Below are positions 1-9,259 of a DNA stretch of 64,000 bases, in pieces. Source of the stretch: Prosopocoilus inquinatus. Taxonomy: Eukaryota > Arthropoda > Insecta > Coleoptera > Lucanidae. Position numbers and translations under genes: made by a program. The DNA lies in assembly GCA_036172665.1 (NCBI GenBank), contig JAYKNF010000013.1, forward strand, positions 4,216,001 through 4,280,000, given 5' to 3'. The notes under the pieces were generated by a model. That model was not told the origin of the DNA. It saw only the letters and a program-made list of their open reading frames with translations, and did not search any database. How positions within the stretch are numbered: position 1 is the stretch's first letter; each line of letters begins with the position of its first letter.

Positions 1-108
1 AAACCTCCGAATTCCATTTCTCCGATGTTACTCCGGTAATCGGAAAAAAGGTTATAAGACGATCGCGGCGGCGGCGGCGGCGTCGTCTTGCCGGTTAAAT
101 TCTTCACG
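1..108 (+). repeat. Truncated short linker (3' 108 bp of 279)
   Basis: Matches the last 108 bases of S1 (1393-1500), including the GCG run and the TTCTTCACG end. It has CGTCGTCTTG where other copies have CGTCGTTTTG. The window starts inside this linker. Confidence 0.95.
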
Positions 109-1221
109 AAACCCGGGTTGTCGCGTATCAAACGAAAGGTCTCGCCGAGCGGCGACGGAAAATCGCGTCGGTTCGATTTTTCGATCGAAGATGGCGCTGC
201 AATGATCGAAATCGAACGCGTCGAACGTAAACCCGGATTGTCGCGTATCAAACGAAAGGTCTCGCCGAGCGGCGACGGAAAATCGCGTCGGTTCGATTTC
301 TCGATCGAAGATGGCGCTGCAATGATCGAAATCGGACGCGTCGAACGTAAACCCGGGTTGTCGCATATCAAACGAAAGGTCTCGCCGAGCGGCGACGGAA
401 AATCGCGTCGGTTCGATTTTTCGATCGAAGATGGCGCTGCAATGATCGAAATCGGACGCGTCGAACGTAAACCCGGGTTGTCGCGTATCAAACGAAAGGT
501 CTCGCCGAGCGGCGACGGAAAATCGCGTCGGTTCGATTTTTCGATCGAAGATGGCGCTGCAATGATCGAAATCGAACGCGTCGAACGTAAACCCGGGTTG
601 TCGCGTATCAAACGAAAGGTCTCACCGAGCGGCGACGGAAAATCGCGTCGGTTCGATTTTTCGATCGAAGATGGCGCTGCAATGATCGAAATCGGACGCG
701 TCGAACGTAAACCCGGATTGTCGCGTATCAAACGAAAGGTCTCGCCGAGCGGCGACGGAAAATCGCGTCGGTTCGATTTTTCGATCGAAGATGGCGCTGC
801 AATGATCGAAATCGGACGCGTCGAACGTAAACCCGGGTTGTCGCGTATCAAACGAAAGGTCTCGCCGAGCGGCGACGGAAAATCGCGTCGGTTCGATTTT
901 TCGATCGAAGATGGCGCTGCAATGATCGAAATCGAACGCGTCGAACGTAAACCCGGGTTGTCGCATATCAAACGAAAGGTCTCGCCGAGCGGCGACGGAA
1001 AATCGCGTCGGTTCGATTTTTCGAGCGAAGATGGCGCTGCAATGATCGAAATCGGACGCGTCGAACGTAAACCCGGATTGTCGCGTATCAAACGAAAGGT
1101 CTCGCCGAGCTGCGACGGAAAGTCGCGTCGGTTCGATTTTTCGATCGAACATGGCGCTGCAATGATCGAAATCGGACGCGTCGAACGTAAACCCGGATTG
1201 TCGCCTATCAAACGAAAGGTC
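109..1221 (+). repeat. Satellite array A1, 9 x 120 bp + 33
   Basis: Nine units plus a 33-bp partial. The unit near 1021 has TCGAGCGAAG in place of TCGATCGAAG. The last full unit carries AGCTGC and GAACATGG variants. The closing partial has TCGCCTATC, the mark of most array ends. Units 1-7 alternate ATCGAA and ATCGGA types in a pattern also seen at the start of A2, A3, A8 and A20. Confidence 0.97.
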
Positions 1222-1342
1222 TAAATCGATCGCGTCGAATTCTTTCCGACGTAGAAGAAAGTAGCTTTACGAACGTAACGTTTACCACACGGCGAGAGAT
1301 ATACGGGGTGATATCGAAAATGTGACACGAACGCGTGTGTAA

Positions 1343-1364
1343 CAGTGAAAAAGTGTTTCCACTG
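1343..1364 (+). other. Linker hairpin
   Basis: Eight-pair stem CAGTG-AAA against TTT-(C)-CACTG with a 5-base loop and one bulged C. It is repeated at the same offset in all short and long linkers. Possible RNA or cruciform structure; function unknown. Confidence 0.5.
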
Positions 1365-1378
1365 AAAAAAAGTAAGTG
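1362..1378. other. Splice-site-like element (either strand)
   Basis: On the plus strand AAA|GTAAGTG at 1372 fits a strong 5' splice site. On the minus strand the same bases read CTTACTTTTTTTCAG|TGG, a good branch/polypyrimidine/acceptor arrangement ending at 1362. Only one reading could be used, and no partner site is evident. Present in every linker copy. Confidence 0.3.
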
Positions 1379-1500
1379 TTAAAAACAACTGAAAACCTCC
1401 GAATTCCATTTCTCCGATGTTACTCCGGTAATCGGAAAAAAGGTTATAAGACGATCGCGGCGGCGGCGGCGGCGTCGTTTTGCCGGTTAAATTCTTCACG

Positions 1501-2373
1501 AAACCCGGGTTGTCGCGTATCAAACGAAAGGTCTCGCCGAGCGGCGACGGAAAATCGCGTCGGTTCGATTTTTCGATCGAAGATGGCGCTGCAATGATCG
1601 AAATCGAACGCGTCGAACGTAAACCCGGATTGTCGCGTATCAAACGAAAGGTCTCGCCGAGCGGCGACGGAAAATCGCGTCGGTTCGATTTCTCGATCGA
1701 AGATGGCGCTGCAATGATCGAAATCGGACGCGTCGAACGTAAACCCGGGTTGTCGCATATCAAACGAAAGGTCTCGCCGAGCGGCGACGGAAAATCGCGT
1801 CGGTTCGATTTTTCGATCGAAGATGGCGCTGCAATGATCGAAATCGGACGCGTCGAACGTAAACCCGGGTTGTCGCGTATCAAACGAAAGGTCTCGCCGA
1901 GCGGCGACGGAAAATCGCGTCGGTTCGATTTTTCGATCGAAGATGGCGCTGCAATGATCGAAATCGAACGCGTCGAACGTAAACCCGGGTTGTCGCGTAT
2001 CAAACGAAAGGTCTCACCGAGCGGCGACGGAAAATCGCGTCGGTTCGATTTTTCGATCGAAGATGGCGCTGCAATGATCGAAATCGGACGCGTCGAACTT
2101 AAACCCGGATTGTCGCGTATCAAACGAAAGGTCTCGCCGAGCGGCGACGGAAAATCGCGTCGGTTCGATTTTTCGATCGAAGATGGCGCTGCAATAATCG
2201 AAATCGGACGCGTCGAACGTAAACCCGGGTTGTCGCGTATCAAACGAAAGGTCTCGCCGAGCGGCGACGGAAAGTCGCGTCGGTTCGATTTTTCGATCGA
2301 ACATGGCGCTGCAATGATCGAAATCGGACGCGTCGAACGTAAACCCGGATTGTCGCCTATCAAACGAAAGGTC
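1501..2373 (+). repeat. Satellite array A2, 7 units + 33 bp
   Basis: Near-copy of A8 at an offset of 12,378. It shares the ATAATCGAA unit near 2194 and a GAACATGG final unit. A private change gives GTCGAACTT near 2095. Confidence 0.97.
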
Positions 2374-2652
2374 TAAATCGATCGCGTCGAATTCTTTCCG
2401 ACGTAGAAGAAAGTAGCTTTACGAACGTAACGTTTACCACACGGCGAGAGATATACGGGGTGATATCGAAAATGTGACACGAACGCGTGTGTAACAGTGA
2501 AAAAGTGTTTCCACTGAAAAAAAGTAAGTGTTAAAAACAACTGAAAACCTCCAAATTCCATTTCTCCGATGTTACTCCGGTAATCGGAAAAAAGGTTATA
2601 AGACGATCGCGGCGGCGGCGGCGGCGTCGTTTTGCCGGTTAAATTCTTCACG
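2374..2652 (+). repeat. Short linker S2
   Basis: 279 bp. Subtype CCTCCAAATTCC with GAAAATGTGACACG, as in S6. Confidence 0.96.
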
Positions 2653-4245
2653 AAACCCGGGTTGTCGCGTATCAAACGAAAGGTCTCGCCGAGCGGCGAC
2701 GGAAAATCGCGTCGGTTCGATTTTTCGATCGAAGATGGCGCTGCAATGATCGAAATCGAACGCGTCGAACGTAAACCCGGATTGTCGCGTATCAAACGAA
2801 AGGTCTCGCCGAGCGGCGACGGAAAATCGCGTCGGTTCGATTTCTCGATCGAAGATGGCGCTGCAATGATCGAAATCGGACGCGTCGAACGTAAACCCGG
2901 GTTGTCGCATATCAAACGAAAGGTCTCGCCGAGCGGCGACGGAAAATCGCGTCGGTTCGATTTTTCGATCGAAGATGGCGCTGCAATGATCGAAATCGGA
3001 CGCGTCGAACGTAAACCCGGGTTGTCGCGTATCAAACGAAAGGTCTCGCCGAGCGGCGACGGAAAATCGCGTCGGTTCGATTTTTCGATCTAAGATGGCG
3101 CTGCAATGATCGAAATCGAACGCGTCGAACGTAAACCCGGATTGTCGCGTATCAAACGAAAGGTCTCGCCGAGCGGCGACGGAAAATCGCGTCGGTTCTA
3201 TTTTTCGATCGAAGATGGCGCTGCAATGATCGAAACTGGACGCGTCGAACGTAAACCCGGGTTGTCGCGCATCAAACGAAAGGTCTCGCCGAGCGGCGAC
3301 GGAAAATCGCGTCGGTTCGATTTTTCGATTGAAGATGGCGCTGCAGTGATCGAAACTGTACGCATCGAACGTAAACCCGGGTTGTCGCGCATCAAACGAA
3401 AGGTCTCGCCGAGCGGCGACGGAAAATCGCGTCGGTTCGTTTTTTCGATCGAGGATGGCGCTGCAATTATCGAAACTGGACGCGTCGAACGTAAACCCGG
3501 TTTGTCGCGCATCAAACGAAAGGTCTCGCCGAGCGGCGACGGAAAATCGCGTCGGTTCGATTTTTCGATCGAAGATGGCGCTGCAATGATCGAAATCGGA
3601 CGCGTCGAACGTAAACCCGGGTTGTCGCATATCAAACGAAAGGTCTCGCCGAGCGGTGACGGAAAATCGCGTCGGTGCGATTTTTCGATCGAACATGGCG
3701 CTGCAATGATCGAAATCGAACGCGTCGAACGTAAACCCGGATTGTCGCGTATCAAACGAAAGGTCTCGCCGAGCGGCGACGGAAAATCGCGTCGGTTCGA
3801 TTTTTCGATCGAAGATGGCGCTGCAATGATCGAAATCGGACGCGTCGAACGTAAACCCGGGTTGTCGCGTATCAAACGAAAGGTCTCGCCGAGCGGCGAC
3901 GGAAAATCGCGTCGGTTCGATTTTTCGATCGAAGATGGCGCTGCAATGATCGAAATCGAACGCGTCGAACGTAAACCCGGGTTGTCGCATATCAAACGAA
4001 AGGTCTCGCCGAGCGGCGACGGAAAATCGCGTCGGTTCGATTTTTCGAGCGAAGATGGCGCTGCAATGATCGAAATCGGACGCGTCGAACGTAAACCCGG
4101 ATTGTCGCGTATCAAACGAAAGGTCTCGCCGAGCTGCGACGGAAAGTCGCGTCGGTTCGATTTTTCGATCGAACATGGCGCTGCAATGATCGAAATCGGA
4201 CGCGTCGAACGTAAACCCGGATTGTCGCCTATCAAACGGAAGGTC
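2653..4245 (+). repeat. Satellite array A3, 13 units + 33 bp
   Basis: Unit 4 has GATCTAAG instead of GATCGAAG, creating a TAA at 3091-3093 that breaks the long plus frame. Next come units with TTCTATTTTTCG, a GTGATCGAAACTGTA unit and an ATTATCGAAACTGGA unit. Same order as A9 at an offset of 12,378. Private changes include TTCGTTTTTTCG near 3438, GGTGCGATT near 3675 and AAACGGAAGG at the end. Confidence 0.97.
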
Positions 4246-4524
4246 TAAATCGATCGCGTCGAATTCTTTCCGACGTAGAAGAAAGTAGCTTTACGAACGT
4301 AACGTTTACCACACGGCGAGAGATATACGGGGTGATATCGAGAATGTGACCCGAACGCGTGTGTAACAGTGAAAAAGTGTTTCCACTGAAAAAAAGTAAG
4401 TGTTAAAAACAACTGAAAACCTCCAAATTCCATTTCTCCGATGTTACTCCGGTAATCGGAAAAAAGGTTATAAGACGATCGCGGCGGCGGCGGCGGTGTC
4501 GTTTTGCCGGTTAAATTCTTCACG
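4246..4524 (+). repeat. Short linker S3
   Basis: 279 bp. Subtype GAGAATGTGACCCG with GGCGGTGTCG, shared with S4, S7, S8, S11, S15, S16 and S20. Confidence 0.96.
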
Positions 4525-5877
4525 AAACCCGGGTTGTCGCGTATCAAACGAAAGGCCTCGCCGAGCGGCGACGGAAAATCGCGTCGGTTCGATTTTTCGA
4601 TCGAAGATGGCGCTGCAATGATCGAAATCGAACGCGTCGAACGTAAACCCGGATTGTCGCGTATCAAACGAAAGGTCTCGCCGAGCGGCGACGGAAAATC
4701 GCGTCGGTTCGATTTCTCGATCGAAGATGGCGCTGCAATGATCGAAATCGGACGCGTCGAACGTAAACCCGGGTTGTCGCATATCAAACGAAAGGTCTCG
4801 CCGAGCGGCGACGGAAAATCGCGTCGGTTCGATTTTTCGATCGAAGATGGCGCTGCAATGATCGAAATCGGACGCGTCGAACGTAAACCCGGGTTGTCGC
4901 GTATCAAACGAAAGGTCTCGCCGAGCGGCGACGGAAAATCGCGTCGGTTCGATTTTTCGATCTAAGATGGCGCTGCAATGATCGAAATCGAACGCGTCGA
5001 ACGTAAACCCGGATTGTCGCGTATCAAACGAAAGGTCTCGCCGAGCGGCGACGGAAAATCGCGTCGGTTCTATTTTTCGATCGAAGATGGCGCTGCAATG
5101 ATCGAAACTGGACGCGTCGAACGTAAACCCGGGTTGTCGCGCATCAAACGAAAGGTCTCGCCGAGCGGCGACGGAAAATCGCGTCGGTTCGATTTTTCGA
5201 TTGAAGATGGCGCTGCAATGATCGAAATCGGACGCGTCGAACGTAAACCCGGGTTGTCGCATATCAAACGAAAGGTCTCGCCGAGCGGTGACGGAAAATC
5301 GCGTCGGTTCGATTTTTCGATCGAACATGGCGCTGCAATGATCGAAATCGAACGCGTCGAACGTAAACCCGGATTGTCGCGTATCAAACGAAAGGTCTCG
5401 CCGAGCGGCGACGGAAAATCGCGTCGGTTCGATTTTTCGATCGAAGATGGCGCTGCAATGATCGAAATCGGACGCGTCGAACGTAAACCCGGGTTGTCGC
5501 GTATCAAACGAAAGGTCTCGCCGAGCGGCGACGGAAAATCGCGTCGGTTCGATTTTTCGATCGAAGATGGCGCTGCAATGATCGAAATCGAACGCGTCGA
5601 ACGTAAACCCGGGTTGTCGCATATCAAACGAAAGGTCTCGCCGAGCGGCGACGGAAAATCGCGTCGGTTCGATTTTTCGAGCGAAGATGGCGCTGCAATG
5701 ATCGAAATCGGACGCGTCGAACGTAAACCCGGATTGTCGCGTATCAAACGAAAGGTCTCGCCGAGCTGCGACGGAAAGTCGCGTCGGTTCGATTTTTCGA
5801 TCGAACATGGCGCTGCAATGATCGAAATCGGACGCGTCGAACGTAAACCCGGATTGTCGCCTATCAAACGAAAGGTC
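4525..5877 (+). repeat. Satellite array A4, 11 units + 33 bp
   Basis: A copy of A3 lacking exactly two units (those with ACTGTA and ATTATCGAA). The hybrid unit near 5201 joins the GATTGAAG half of one unit to the ATGATCGAAATCGGA half of another. TAA at 4963-4965 as in A3. Private GGCCTCG near 4555. Confidence 0.97.
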
Positions 5878-6156
5878 TAAATCGATCGCGTCGAATTCTT
5901 TCCGACGTAGAAGAAAGTAGCTTTACGAACGTAACGTTTACCACACGGCGAGAGATATACGGGGTGATATCGAGAATGTGACCCGAACGCGTGTGTAACA
6001 GTGAAAAAGTGTTTCCACTGAAAAAAAGTAAGTGTTAAAAACAACTGAAAACCTCCAAATTCCATTTCTCCGATGTTACTCCGGTAATCGGAAAAAAGGT
6101 TATAAGACGATCGCGGCGGCGGCGGCGGTGTCGTTTTGCCGGTTAAATTCTTCACG
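5878..6156 (+). repeat. Short linker S4
   Basis: 279 bp, same subtype as S3. Confidence 0.96.
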
Positions 6157-8469
6157 AAACCCGGGTTGTCGCGTATCAAACGAAAGGTCTCGCCGAGCGG
6201 CGACGGAAAATCGCGTCGGTTCGATTTTTCGATCGAAGATGGCGCTGCAATGATCGAAATCGAACGCGTCGAACGTAAACCCGGATTGTCGCGTATCAAA
6301 CGAAAGGTCTCGCCGAGCGGCGACGGAAAATCGCGTCGGTTCGATTTCTCGATCGAAGATGGCGCTGCAATGATCGAAATCGGACGCGTCGAACGTAAAC
6401 CCGGGTTGTCGCGTATCAATCGAAAGGTCTCGCCGAGCGGCGACGGAAAATCGCGTCGGTTCGATTTTTCGATCGAAGATGGCGCTGCAATGATCGAAAT
6501 CGAACGCGTCGAACGTAAACCCGGATTGTCGCGTATCAAACGAAAGGTCTCGCCGAGCGGCGACGGAAAATCGCGTCGGTTCTATTTTTCGATCGAAGAT
6601 GGCGCTGCAATGATCGAAACTGGACGCGTCGAACGTAAACCCGGGTTGTCGCGCATCAAACGAAAGGTCTCGCCGAGCGGCGACGGAAAATCGCGTCGGT
6701 TCGATTTTTCGATCGAAGATGGCGCTGCAGTGATCGAAACTGTACGCATCGAACGTAAACCCGGGTTGTCGCGCATCAAACGAAAGGTCTCGCCGAGCGG
6801 CGACGGAAAATCGCGTCGGTTCGATTTTTCGATGGAAGATGGCGCTGCAATTATCGAAACTGGACGCGTCGAACGTAAACCCGGGTTGTCGCGCATCAAA
6901 CGAAAGGTCTCGCCGAGCGGCGACGGAAAATGGCGTCGGTTCAATTTTTCGATCGAAGATGGCGCTGCAATGATCGAAATCGGACGCGTCGAACGTAAAC
7001 CCGGGTTGTCGCGTATCAAACGAAAGGTCTCGCCGAGCGGCGACGGAAAATCGCGTCGGTTCGATTTCTCGATCGAAGATGGCGCTGCAATGATCGAAAT
7101 CGGACGCGTCGAACGTAAACCCGGGTTGTCGCATATCAAACGAAAGGTCTCGCCGAGCGGCGACGGAAAATCGCGTCGGTTCGATTTTTCGATCGAAGAT
7201 GGCGCTGCAATGATCGAAATCGAACACGTCGAACGTAAACCCGGGTTGTCGCATATCAAACGAAAGGTCTCGCCGAGCGGCGACGGAAAATCGCGTCGGT
7301 TCGATTTTTCGATCGAAGATGGCGCTGCAATGATCGAAACTGGACGCGTCGAACGTAAACCCGGGTTGTCGCGCATCAAACGAAAGGTCTCGCCGAGCGG
7401 CGACGGAAAATCGCGTCGGTTCTATTTTTCGATCGAAGATGGCGCTGCAATTATCGAAACTGGACGCGTCGAACGTAAACCCGGGTTGTCGCGCATCAAA
7501 CGAAAGGTCTCGCCGAGCGGCGACGGAAAATGGCGTCGGTTCAATTTTTCGACCGAAGATGGCGCTGCAATGATCGAAATCGGACGCGTCGAACGTAAAC
7601 CCGGGTTGTCGCATATCAAACGAAAGGTCTCGCCGAGCGGTGACGGAAAATCGCGTCGGTTCGATTTTTCGATTGAAGATGGCGCTGCAATGATCGAAAC
7701 TGGACGCGTCGAACGTAAACCCGGGTTGTCGCGCATCAAACGAAAGGTCTCGCCGAGCGGCGACGGAAAATCGCGTCGGTTCGATTTTTCGATCGAAGAT
7801 GGCGCTGCAATGATCGAAACTGGACGCGTCGAACGTAAACCCGGGTTGTCGCGCATCAAACGAAAGGTCTCGCCGTGCGGCGACGGAAAATCGCGTCGGT
7901 TCGATTTTTCGATCGAAGATGGCGCTGCAATGATCGAAACTGGACGCGTCGAACGTAAACCCGGGTTGTCGCGCATCAAACGAAAGGTCTCGCCGAGCGG
8001 CGACGGAAAATCGCGTCGGTTCGATTTTTCGATCGAAGATGGCGCTGCAATGATCGAAATCGGACGCGTCGAACGTAAACCCGGGTTGTCGCATATCAAA
8101 CGAAAGGTCTCGCCGAGCGGTGACGGAAAATCGCGTCGGTTCGATTTTTCGATCGAACATGGCGCTGCAATGATCGAAATCGAACGCGTCGAACGTAAAC
8201 CCGGATTGTCGCGTATCAAACGAAAGGTCTCGCCGAGCGGCGACGGAAAATCGCGTCGGTTCGATTTTTCGATCGAAGATGGCGCTGCAATGATCGAAAT
8301 CGGACGCGTCGAACGTAAACCCGGGTTGTCGCGCATAAAACGAAAGGTCTCGCCGAGCGGCGACGGAAAATCGCGTCGGTTCGATTTTTCGATCGAAGAT
8401 GGCGCTGCAATGATCGAAATCGGACGCGTCGAACGTAAACCCGGATTGTCGCCTATCAAACGAAAGGTC
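6157..8469 (+). repeat. Satellite array A5, 19 units + 33 bp
   Basis: Mixed unit types, including two TGGCGTCGGTTCAATTT units and one CCGTGCGGC unit near 7875. A GCATAAAACG change near 8334 removes the per-unit minus-strand TGA. The plus frame stays open throughout. The last full unit is of the GAAGATGG type, not GAACATGG, as in other arrays that precede long linkers. Confidence 0.97.
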
Positions 8470-8810
8470 TAAATCGATCGCGTCGAATTCTTTCCGACGT
8501 AGAAGAAAGTAGCTTTACGAACGTAACATTTACCACATGGCGAGAGATATACGGGGTGATATCGAAAATGTGACACGAACGCGTGTGTAACAGTGAAAAA
8601 GTGTTTCCACTGAAAAAAAGTAAGTGTTAAAAACAACTGAAAACCTCCAAATTCCATTTCTCCGATGTTACTCCGGTAATCGGAAAAAAGGTTATAAGAC
8701 GATCGCGGCGGCGGCGGCGGCGTCGTTTTGCCGGTTAAATTCTTCACGATTTGCATTGTGCCGTCGCGTGTACGCTCGACCGAACGCATCGAGATTTTGA
8801 CGGAGCTCAT
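8469..8810 (-). CDS. Candidate 113-aa ORF of long linker, copy 1
   Basis: Starts at an ATG in context TTCAAATG and ends with TAG exactly at the array boundary. Residues 19-29 read MQIVKNLTGKT, close to the ubiquitin N-terminus with one residue missing and one changed. A short proline run from the GCG repeat follows (31-35), then a hydrophobic stretch about 57-66 and a basic, aromatic C-terminus. No full ubiquitin fold, signal peptide or known domain is visible. A TATA-like box lies about 105 bp upstream. Eight L/M copies stay open; this one has Cys at residue 95 where the others have Arg. Differences among linker copies are about half synonymous. It may be a non-functional relic or chance ORF. 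Confidence 0.25.
   Translation of the reverse strand: MSSVKISMRSVERTRDGTMQIVKNLTGKTTPPPPPRSSYNLFSDYRSNIGEMEFGGFQLFLTLTFFQWKHFFTVTHAFVSHFRYHPVYLSPCGKCYVRKATFFYVGKNSTRSI
8704..8722 (+). repeat. GCG trinucleotide microsatellite
   Basis: About six GCG repeats, conserved in all linkers. Some short linkers have one repeat changed to GTG. Read on the minus strand it gives the proline run or, in another frame, an alanine run. Confidence 0.85.
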
Positions 8811-8912
8811 TTGAATTTGCCGCCGCGTAAAAGATGGGATCGACGAGGGTTGGTTGGCAACTATCGCACGACACGCGCAGTAAGGAAACCTTGACACTTG
8901 ACATATGTAATA

Positions 8913-8919
8913 TTATATA
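8913..8919 (-). promoter_or_regulatory. Minus-strand TATA-like box
   Basis: Reads TATATAA on the minus strand, about 103 bp before the ATG at 8810, with CpG-rich DNA farther upstream. It would suit transcription leftwards through the 113-codon ORF into the array. Prediction only; AT-rich context makes chance occurrence easy. Confidence 0.3.
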
Positions 8920-9008
8920 TCTGTACGGCCAGTCGTGGGGCCGGAGCACCGGTGGTCGGAAGGGAGGGGGGGCGTACTGCCTATCGACAGTGATCTAACC
9001 TGAAAGCG

Positions 9009-9030
9009 ACGCGCGAACTCTTTCGCGTGT
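9009..9030 (+). other. Hairpin in long linker
   Basis: Nine-pair stem around a CTCT loop: ACGCGCGAA pairs with TTCGCGTGT, with one G-T wobble. In M1 the loop-closing A is T. Role unknown. Confidence 0.5.
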
Positions 9031-9053
9031 GTCGTGTTACGCCGGCAGTCGGC

Positions 9054-9084
9054 CCGGCGGCGGAGAGAGTACGTACGCCGCCGG
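9054..9084 (+). other. GC-rich hairpin in long linker
   Basis: Perfect 8-bp arms CCGGCGGC and GCCGCCGG around a 15-base loop that includes GTACGTAC. Conserved in the other long linkers with small loop changes. Confidence 0.5.
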
Positions 9085-9181
9085 TCGAACGTGACCTAAT
9101 CTAAAGCCGCCGACGCGATCTCTTTCGCCGCGCGGACGCGTTCGAACATAATTTCGACCGTACATATTACGTAAATAGATG

Positions 9182-9223
9182 AATAAAGGAGGCTTTGGAT
9201 GTTCGTTTGTGATTAAAAAAAAA
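9182..9223 (+). other. AATAAA signal followed by an A-run
   Basis: AATAAA at 9182-9187, a T/G-rich stretch, then nine A at 9215-9223. This is either a functional polyadenylation site for plus-strand transcripts or the scar of a reverse-transcribed polyadenylated end. Matching copies start at 12734, 21680, 30728, 37784, 46417, 54985 and 62082. Confidence 0.4.
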
Positions 9224-9259
9224 TGCGAGCGCGGGGAGGTCGATTCGTTCGCTCTCCGG

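Larger units (their letters stand above)
1222..1500 (+). repeat. Short linker S1 (279 bp), reference copy
   Basis: It begins with TAAATCGATCG at the array end and finishes TTCTTCACG, joined directly to AAACCCGGG of the next array. Inside are a hairpin at 1343-1364 (CAGTGAAA and TTT-C-CACTG), a splice-like element at 1362-1378, a second hairpin at 1413-1436 (TCCGA/TCGGA outer, TTAC/GTAA inner) and a GCG trinucleotide run at 1457-1474. The same 279 bases open every long linker. The minus strand has no stop across the whole linker in the frame continuing from the array, and TAG closes it exactly at the array junction. Subtype: CCTCCGAATTCC and GAAAATGTGACACG, shared with S5 and S14. Confidence 0.96.

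Noticed and set aside
481..600. CENP-B box in the monomer
   Set aside because: TCGAACGTAAACCCGGG has the A-nn-CGGG part but lacks TTCG at the required spacing.
109..1221. CRISPR array
   Set aside because: Units are 120 bp and directly abutting, with no unique spacers.
1222..1500. Short linker as a solo LTR or MITE
   Set aside because: No TG...CA ends, terminal inverted repeats, target-site duplication or primer-binding site; it is a prefix of the long linker.
8749..8756. Octamer ATTTGCAT as a regulatory site
   Set aside because: It is simply the reverse of the ATGCAAAT at the ubiquitin-like start; one 8-mer at a junction is weak evidence.
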